From positions 434,001 through 498,000 of the forward strand of contig NZ_FXBM01000002.1 in NCBI RefSeq assembly GCF_900177245.1: a DNA stretch of 64,000 bases, written 5' to 3'. Positions 57,840-64,000 of this stretch are shown in pieces. This DNA comes from Rathayibacter oskolensis. GTDB taxonomy: Bacteria; Actinomycetota; Actinomycetes; Actinomycetales; Microbacteriaceae. Under the pieces are notes generated by a model, which saw only the letters and a program-made list of their open reading frames with translations, had not been told where the DNA came from and searched no databases. The position numbers and the translations under genes are program-made. How positions within the stretch are numbered: position 1 is the stretch's first letter; each line of letters starts with the position of its first letter.

Positions 57840-59297
57840 TCAGTTCTCGGGGGGAGTGCGCACCGTGCCCGGCACGGACTCTGCCCGAGCGGTGGTCAGC
57901 TTCGGGTCGGCCGCAGTGACGATCGCGAGCCCCTGGGTGATCGTGGGGAGCATCTGCTCGAACGCCCGGTAGGGGCGCATGACGAGCGCGACGCCGACCC
58001 ACAGGAGCGCGGGGAACGCTCCCGCGAGCAGGACGATGCCGGTGAGCGCCTCCGGAGACTGGGTCGCCGCGGTGCCGTCGTAGCCGACGATGCCCAGCAC
58101 CCAGCCGGTCGCCGCTCCGCCGAGGCCGCCGCCGAGCCGCACCGAGAGGGCGGTGATCGCACCCATGGTGCTCTCGAGGCGGCGTCGGCCGCTCCACTGG
58201 TTGTAGGCGGCGTTGTCGATGACCAGCAGCTGGGTGAGGAACGTGATCGGGAGGATCCCGAGGCCGCTGAGGGCGCTGGAGACCAGGACGAGAGCCAGGT
58301 TCCCGTTCGCCACGATCATGAGGACGCCGGCGAGGACGCCGCTGATCGCTCCCGCCGTGATGATCGTGCTGACCGTGAACCGCTTCATGAGCCGGGGGAA
58401 GAACAACATGGCCGGCAGGATGAGCACCGGCACCAGGCCGGTCAGGCTCATCAGCGAGATGTCGCCGACGACGTACTTGAAGTAGTAGATCGCGATGCCG
58501 GTGCCGCCGGCGAGGGCGCCGACGAAGCTGATGCCGGCGACGATCCAGATGTAGCGGTTCGAGGTCAGGACCTCGCGGATGTCGCGGAGGGTGACCTTCG
58601 GGGCGTCCGCCGCCTCCGTCCGGTACTTCTCCTGGAAGAAGAGGAATCGGCCGAGGCCGATGAGGGCGAGCGGGATCGCCAGGTAGAGCGCCAGCGTCGA
58701 CCAGGCGGCGCTGCTGGTGCCGGCCTGGGCGATGAAGATCGGCAGGGCCACGTTGAAGGCGACGACGCCGACCGTCGTGAAGAAGCCGGTGCGGGTGGCA
58801 ACCTTGGCGACGAGGACTCGGGAGTTGAAGGAGCGCGCCAGATAGAGGTAGTCGTTCGCGCCGAGAAGAGAGGTGAAGACCACGTTCGCCAGCACGAGCC
58901 ACACGAACAGCCAGACGGTCTTGCCGGCGTCCGAGAGATCCGGAGTCGAGAACAGGAACCAGGTCGAGACCCAGACCCCGATGATGGCGAGTTCGTAGGG
59001 ACGGGCCTTCCCCCAGCGGGTCTCGGGGGTCCGGTCCACCATCCAGCCCGCAGCGACCGTGACGACCGCCTCGAGCAGCTTGCTGACGAGGGCGAGCGTT
59101 CCGAGGATCGCGGGGTCGAGGCCGAGGACGTCGGTGCCGTAGAACACCCACATGCCGAGGAAGAGGTAGTTGATCGCTCCGGAGACCCCGGTCGTGGTCC
59201 AGGCGAGGCCCGCCGCGGCGGACAGCCGGTCGGGATCACTGCGTCGGTCGGCCTTGCGGGCAGCGCGCGAGCTGGTCGGGCGTGACGTCGTCGTCAT
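57840..59297 (-). CDS. GPH-family glycoside-pentoside-hexuronide:cation symporter
   Basis: 485 aa with about 12 hydrophobic segments. GAINYLFLGMWVFYGTDVLGLDP, GWMVDRTPETRWGKARPYEL (the GPH/MelB motif) and FNSRVLVAKVATRTGFF identify the MelB-like family, which co-imports glycosides or uronides with Na+ or H+. It is followed 30 nt later by the tannase-like hydrolase, consistent with import of a substrate for intracellular hydrolysis. Diverges from tetR. Confidence 0.9.
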   Translation of the reverse strand: MTTTSRPTSSRAARKADRRSDPDRLSAAAGLAWTTTGVSGAINYLFLGMWVFYGTDVLGLDPAILGTLALVSKLLEAVVTVAAGWMVDRTPETRWGKARPYELAIIGVWVSTWFLFSTPDLSDAGKTVWLFVWLVLANVVFTSLLGANDYLYLARSFNSRVLVAKVATRTGFFTTVGVVAFNVALPIFIAQAGTSSAAWSTLALYLAIPLALIGLGRFLFFQEKYRTEAADAPKVTLRDIREVLTSNRYIWIVAGISFVGALAGGTGIAIYYFKYVVGDISLMSLTGLVPVLILPAMLFFPRLMKRFTVSTIITAGAISGVLAGVLMIVANGNLALVLVSSALSGLGILPITFLTQLLVIDNAAYNQWSGRRRLESTMGAITALSVRLGGGLGGAATGWVLGIVGYDGTAATQSPEALTGIVLLAGAFPALLWVGVALVMRPYRAFEQMLPTITQGLAIVTAADPKLTTARAESVPGTVRTPPEN

Positions 59298-59350
59298 CGT
59301 GTTCCTTCAGGGGGAGGCGTCGAGGATCGGGGGGAAGACGCCTTGCGGCA

Positions 59351-59367
59351 TCTGGTCTGAAACCAGA
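59351..59367. promoter_or_regulatory. Candidate TetR operator between GPH symporter and tetR
   Basis: TCTGGT-CTGAA-ACCAGA: perfect 6-bp arms with a 5-bp centre, in the 169-bp space between the divergent genes. The tetR promoter TAGGCT (59454-59459) lies 87 bp away. Confidence 0.45.
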
Positions 59368-59466
59368 GTGAACCACAAGCTTGGCGCGCGCGATAGAGCG
59401 TTTCTGGAGCATGGGCGCCCCGGAATGTGGATCGACTCCGATTTCGCCTCGCTTAGGCTGGGACCT

Positions 59467-60114
59467 GTGACGACCTCAGCACCGACGAAGCGCGGACCGT
59501 ACGCCTCGACGCAGAAGCGCCGGGCGACGATCATCGCGGCCGTGGTGGCCCTCGTCGACGAGCTCGGACACGAGGGCGTGACGACCGCGCTCGTCTCGCA
59601 GCGATCGGGCGTCAGCGAGACGACGGTGCTGTACCACTTCCCCTCGAAGGACCACCTGCTGGTCGCGGCGCTCGCCGCGATCGAGGAGCAGGCGGCCGCG
59701 GAGTCGCACGTGGATCTCGACGAGACCGTAATCGACGCCCGCTCGTTCCGCCATCTCCCCGCTCCGGAGGCGACCGACCCGCGCTTCCGTCTGATGACGG
59801 CGATGAAGGGATGGGCGGCATCGCCGGATCACCCCGCCTCCGAGTACTTCGCCGGACGGAACGCCCGCATGGTCGAGGTGTTCACCCGGTTGGTCGAGCA
59901 CAGCCAGAGGACGGGGCTCGCCCATCCGGCCGCCGATCCGCGGGTGACCGCCCTGCAGGTCATCGCGGTGTGGGACGGTCTCTCGCAGCTCTGGGTGTCG
60001 GATCCGAGCTTCGACCTCGGCGCGGCCGTCGAGGATGCGATCCGACGTCTGACCGGTCAGAACCTGATGGAGATCCAGAAGCTGCTCGCCACATCGTTCG
60101 ACCCCACGGCCTGA
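59467..60114 (+). CDS. TetR family transcriptional regulator
   Basis: 215 aa. HTH: RRATIIAAVVALVDELGHEGVTTALVSQRSGVSETTVLYHFPSKDHLL; helical ligand domain after it, with ARNARMVEVFTRLVEHSQRTGL. The GTG at 59467 lies 7 nt after TAGGCT, a leaderless arrangement. Divergent from the GPH symporter and convergent with lacI; likely regulator of the symporter/hydrolase pair. Confidence 0.9.
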   Translation: MTTSAPTKRGPYASTQKRRATIIAAVVALVDELGHEGVTTALVSQRSGVSETTVLYHFPSKDHLLVAALAAIEEQAAAESHVDLDETVIDARSFRHLPAPEATDPRFRLMTAMKGWAASPDHPASEYFAGRNARMVEVFTRLVEHSQRTGLAHPAADPRVTALQVIAVWDGLSQLWVSDPSFDLGAAVEDAIRRLTGQNLMEIQKLLATSFDPTA

Positions 60115-61074
60115 TCAGGTCGTGCCGCCCTGGACCAGCTCGAGCTGGAGGGCGCTGACCGGTTTCTCAGGGGCGGGGATGTCGCCGAGGGCCGACAGGA
60201 AGCTGGCGATCATGTTCGCGGCGGGCGCGGTGACGTCGTACGAGATCGTGGTGAGGCGGGGCACCGTGACCTGCGAGAGCGGAGTGCGGTCCATTCCGAT
60301 GATCGCGACCTGCCCGGGCACGTCGAACGAGCGGACCCTCGCGGCCGACAGCAGACAGGTCGCGACGTCGTCGTTGTAGCACGCGATCCCGATCTCGGGA
60401 GGAGTCAGGCTGTCGAGCGCAGCCAGCGCCTCGTCGAGATCCACTCCCAGGTGCACGACCTCGGGGTCGGCGAGACCGGCGCGGCGGCACTCGTCCCGCA
60501 CCCCCTCCTCGCGACCCTGACCGAACGGATCCTGCCGCGCGTCCCGGAGCCGCGCCACGGCCAGGCGCGTGCTTCCCCGCTCGATCAGATGGCGGGCCTG
60601 AAGTCGGCCGATCTCGTGATCGAACCGGTCCTCCGAGCCGAGCTGCGGATCGAACGCGCGCACGCCGCGACGCTCGAGCAGGTCGCGCTCCTCGGCCGTG
60701 AACGGCGTCAGAGACAGCACCGCGCGCGGCGCCATTCCGGTCACCAGGCGGCCGAGTGCCGCTGTGGTCGTCGTCGCGAGCCGCAGCACCAGGGTGAGCC
60801 CCTGCTCCGCCAGCTGCTCGGTGGCCGCACCGAAGATGTCCTGGAGGTTGCCGCCGAACGTGGTGTCCGGGATGAGGGCGATGACGTAGTCGCTCGAGCC
60901 CATCGCCAGCGCGCGGCCCGCCGCTGACGGCTGGTAGTCGAGCTCGAGCGCGGCCTCTCTGACGCGCTCGATGGTGCTCGCCGAGAAGCGGTCACCGCGG
61001 CCGTTGAGGATCTGACTGACCGCCCCCCGCGAGACGCCTGCGAGGCGGGCGACGTCCTCGCTCTTCGCGACCAC
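60115..61074 (-). CDS. LacI family transcriptional regulator
   Basis: 319 aa. N-terminal HTH VAKSEDVARLAGVSRGAVSQILNGRGDRFSASTIERVREAALELDYQPSAAGRAL, then a periplasmic-binding-protein-like sugar sensor ending in the effector domain. GTG at 61074 is chosen because GGAAGGGA lies 6-8 nt upstream and the HTH starts immediately; a GTG at 61107 is in frame but is only 4 nt after the -10 TAGAAT (61117-61112). Diverges from the family 2 glycoside hydrolase across twin operator-like sites. Confidence 0.9.
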   Translation of the reverse strand: MVAKSEDVARLAGVSRGAVSQILNGRGDRFSASTIERVREAALELDYQPSAAGRALAMGSSDYVIALIPDTTFGGNLQDIFGAATEQLAEQGLTLVLRLATTTTAALGRLVTGMAPRAVLSLTPFTAEERDLLERRGVRAFDPQLGSEDRFDHEIGRLQARHLIERGSTRLAVARLRDARQDPFGQGREEGVRDECRRAGLADPEVVHLGVDLDEALAALDSLTPPEIGIACYNDDVATCLLSAARVRSFDVPGQVAIIGMDRTPLSQVTVPRLTTISYDVTAPAANMIASFLSALGDIPAPEKPVSALQLELVQGGTT

Positions 61075-61127
61075 GCGTGTCCCTTCCGATTGCTTGTCGG
61101 TGCTCACCCCGATTCTATCGACGGCTG

Positions 61128-61169
61128 TTGACACGCGTTACCCGCCGTGGTTGGCTCCGTAACGCGTGT
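61128..61169. promoter_or_regulatory. Promoter with twin LacI-type operators before the GH2 gene
   Basis: TTGACA (61128-61133) and, 17 bp on, TTGGCT (61151-61156) form a promoter. ACACGCGTTAC (61131-61141) and its exact reverse complement GTAACGCGTGT (61159-61169) form an inverted pair; each contains the CG-centred core ACGCGT typical of LacI operators. One overlaps the -35 and the other the expected start site, 29 bp centre to centre. Confidence 0.65.
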
Positions 61170-61205
61170 TACCTCACGCACTGCCCCGATGAAGTGGAGA
61201 CCTCG

Positions 61206-63730
61206 ATGACGAGCCTGACCGATCCCGACGTCCGCGCCGACAGCGCCGACGCCGCTCCGGAGCAGTCGACCACTCGCTCGAACCGCGTGCTCTTCACCCA
61301 GGGCTGGTCGTTCCGCACGAAGGTGACCTCCTTCGCCGAGCTCGGCGGCTCGGGAGCCTCCGACTGGGTTCCCGCGCACCTGCCGCACGACGCGCTGATC
61401 GGGCAGGCGCGCAGCGCCGACGCCCCGCGGGGCGAGACCAACGGCTACTTCCCGGGCGGTGCCTTCGAGTACCGCCGGACGTACGCCGCGCCGGAGCGGG
61501 ACGCCGGCTCGCTCGTCCTCCTCGAGTTCGACGGCGTCTACCGCGACGCCGCCGTCTTCGTGAACGGCAACCTGGCCGGCACCCGGGCCTACGGCTACTC
61601 GCGCTTCACCGTGCGGATCGACCCGTTCCTGCAGTTCGGCGCCGACAACGAGATCCGCGTCGAATGCCGCACAGCGCTGGACAGCCGCTGGTACGCCGGC
61701 GCCGGCGTCTACCGCGACGTGCACCTGATCGTGAAGCGTCCGAGTCGCATCGTGCACGACGGGGTCACCGTCACGACTCCCGAGGTCGCGGCGGGCGAGG
61801 CGCTCGTCGAGGTCGAGGCCCTCGTCGAGAACGCCGGCCCGCTGACCCGGACGTACCGCCTCGAGGTCGCGCTGCGCGACGGCGACGGTGTCCCGGTCGG
61901 CGCGAGCGGATCGCCGATCACGCTCCTCCCCGGCACCAGCGGCACGGTCCGCCGCCGCATCCACGTCGAGAGCCCCGCCCTCTGGAGCGTCGACTCGCCG
62001 GCTCTGCACCACGCCCGCGTCGTGCTCCACGACGGCGACGAGATCGTCGACTCCGAGGACATGACGTTCGGGATCCGCTCGCTGCAGCTCGACCCGAAGC
62101 ACGGCCTGCGCATCAACGGCGAGACCGTGAAGCTCCGCGGCGCCTGCATCCACCTCGACAACGGCCCCCTCGGCGTCGTCTCGATGCGCCCGGCGGAGGA
62201 GCGGAAGGTCGCGATCCTCAAGGAGGCGGGCTTCACCGCCGTCCGCAGCTCCCACGCGCCGATGAGCAGCGCCCTGCTCGACGCGTGCGACCGCCTCGGG
62301 ATGCTCGTCATGGACGAGACCTTCGACATGTGGACGCAGGCGAAGTCCGACGACGACTACGCCTCCGACTTCGCCGAGTGGTGGGAGCGGGACGTCGAGG
62401 CGATGGTCGCGAAGAACCGCCACCACCCGAGCGTGATCTTCTACTCCATCGGCAACGAGATCCCCGAGACCGGCACCGCGATCGGCTCGACCTGGGGTCG
62501 GCGCCTCGCCGAGAAGGTGCGCTCGCTCGATCCGACCCGCTACGTGACCAACGGCGTGAACCCCTTCGTCTCGATGATCGACACGATCGTCCCGCAGATG
62601 AAGGCCCAGCGCGCGGCCGCCGCCGAGCAGCCGGGCGGAGGGGTGAACACGATGATGGCCGGGTTCGGCGCGATGATGGGCCGCATCCAGGGCTCCGAGC
62701 AGGCCACTCAGCGCACGGAGGAGTCGTTCGCCGTCCTCGACGTCGCCGGCATGAACTACGCCGACGCCCGCTACGAGCTCGACCGGGAGCTGTTCCCCGA
62801 CCGCATCATCGTCGGCACCGAGACCTGGCCGTCGTCCATCGTGGGCAACTGGGCGCTCGTCGAGGCCGACTCCCGCGTGATCGGCGACTTCACCTGGACG
62901 GGCTGGGACTACCTCGGAGAGGTCGGCATCGGGGTGAACCGCTACGTCGAGCCCGGCGCGGAGGCGATCACCGGCTTCAGCGGTGCCTACCCCGCGCTCA
63001 CGGCCGGCTGCGGCGACATCGACATCACAGGAGTGCGCCTCCCGGTCTCGTTCTTTCGCGAGATCGTCTTCGGTCACCGCTCCGAGCCGTACATCGCGGT
63101 GAGCCGCCCGAGCGGCACGGTCAGCAGATCGCCGTCGCGACTCCGTGGGCCTGGACCGACTCGCTCGGCAGTTGGTCGTGGCCCGGCTTCGAGGGCCGCC
63201 CGATCCGCGTCGAGGTGTACAGCGATGCCGAGCGGGTCGAGCTGCTGCTCGACGGCGCCTCGCTCGGAGTCGCGACGGTCGGCGCGGAGCTGCCGTTCCG
63301 AGCCGTCTTCGAGACGCAGTACGCCGCCGGCGAGCTCGTCGCGGTGGCCTCGATCGCCGGAGTGGAGAGCGGCCGTTCCGCTCTCCGCTCCGCCGGCCCC
63401 CGGGTCGGGCTGAGCGTCGCCGCCGATCGGACCGAGCTGCGCGCCGACGGCTCCGACCTGAGCTTCCTCGCGATCGCACTCGTCGACGACTCCGGGGTCG
63501 TGCTTCCCGCCGAGTCCTGCGTCGTGACGGTGTCGGTCGACGGTCCCGCCGTGCTGCAGGCGCTGGGCACCGGCGCGACCTCGACCGCCGAGCCGTTCAC
63601 CGCCGATCACTGCACGACCTCCGACGGCCGCGCCCTCGCGATCGTCCGGCCGATCGGTGCCGGCGACATCACCGTCACCGTCACCGCCGAGGGCTGCGCG
63701 CCCCTCGCAACGACCCTGACTGCGCTCTGA
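61206..63730 (+). pseudogene. Glycoside hydrolase family 2 (beta-galactosidase/glucuronidase-like), one frameshift
   Basis: Sugar-binding and Ig-like domains (about 30-300), a TIM barrel with acid/base Glu418 in IGNEIPE and nucleophile Glu539 in GTETWPSS, then a C-terminal DUF4982/Ig region. At about 63108-63112 one base is missing: PSGTVSRSP leaves the family pattern, while the next frame gives ERHGQQIAVATPWAWTDS and continues to the stop at 63728-63730. As sequenced the product ends at 63413 (735 aa, last 100 residues wrong); restored it would be 841 aa. The catalytic domain is complete, so the truncated protein might fold. GGAG is 6 nt before the ATG. Deletion or sequencing error. Confidence 0.85.
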
Positions 63731-63769
63731 CCCAGCCCCACCCCCTCACCGAACGACGAAGGAGTCACC

Positions 63770-64000
63770 ATGAGAGACCAGGACGCACAGCCTCCGATCC
63801 CCACGGCAGGAGCGTTCCCGATCCCGGGTGCGCTCGCATCCGAGGACGCCGTTCAGCAGACGGCGGCGGCCGACCTCGGCGGTACCCCCGAGCCGCCCAA
63901 GGTCAGCAAGGGCTGGATCACCCTCCTCGCGCTCGGCCTCTTCGGCGCCTACCTCGCCTTCGTCACCCCGATCGCGATCTCGCTCGCCATCCAGGTGCAG
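63770..64000 (+). CDS. Membrane transporter, probably MFS (3' end outside window)
   Basis: 77 codons of the N-terminus. ATG at 63770 with AAGGAG 6 nt upstream. A Pro/Ala-rich cytoplasmic leader (about 45 residues) precedes the first hydrophobic helix GWITLLALGLFGAYLAFVTPIAISLAIQ, typical of the first MFS helix. 39 nt after the GH2 gene and probably in its operon, as a sugar importer; assignment is provisional because only one helix is visible. Confidence 0.6.
   Translation, partial: MRDQDAQPPIPTAGAFPIPGALASEDAVQQTAAADLGGTPEPPKVSKGWITLLALGLFGAYLAFVTPIAISLAIQVQ

Overview
The window is very GC-rich (strong G/C third-position bias), gene-dense actinobacterial chromosome, most likely Microbacteriaceae (Micrococcales). 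This rests on gene content (ClpC, a short actinobacterial N-acetylglutamate synthase, DUF2207 and LssY_C membrane proteins, radA with an actinobacterial-type SOS box) and on a promoter habit seen repeatedly: a TANNNT -10 box only 6-7 nt before an ATG/GTG, implying leaderless mRNAs. No CRISPR array, insertion sequence or phage gene was seen.

1-10.3 kb is housekeeping-like: pirin (partial), clpC with a strong terminator, argA-type acetyltransferase, two envelope proteins, an LssY_C membrane protein, radA and an alpha/beta hydrolase, ending at tRNA-Ser(CGA). 10.5-23.5 kb is a stress island: a minus-strand pair, PucR-type regulator then STAND/AAA NTPase with TPR repeats, diverges from a tightly coupled plus-strand operon dnaK-grpE-cbpA-cbpM-clpB-trx-(UBP zinc finger)-(cNMP/thioredoxin-fold/FAD reductase). 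The disaggregase chaperones and thiol-redox proteins appear to be made together for protein rescue under heat or oxidative stress. 23.6-29.4 kb holds two FUSC-type membrane proteins around a leaderless marR with twin operators, a luciferase-like oxidoreductase, a hydrolase, a MOSC protein and tRNA-Arg(ACG).

From 29.4 to about 55.8 kb the window is accessory: modules of one regulator (three XRE/MmyB-like, MarR, TetR, PucR-like) plus oxidoreductases (zinc alcohol dehydrogenases, SDRs, aldo/keto reductase, PPOX), MFS exporters, cupin/carboxymuconolactone-decarboxylase and hydrolases. A nine-gene minus-strand run (48.7 to 39.5 kb) contains an NhaA antiporter fused to a DsbA-like domain. Decay is visible: a frameshifted CMD gene, a wrecked osmoprotectant-binding lipoprotein gene, a LuxR tail and a 20-codon leader-like ORF.

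55.8-64 kb is a carbon-scavenging region: tannase-like hydrolase and GPH sugar symporter beside a TetR gene, then a LacI regulator divergent (over twin operators) from a family 2 glycoside hydrolase interrupted by one frameshift, and the start of an MFS transporter.
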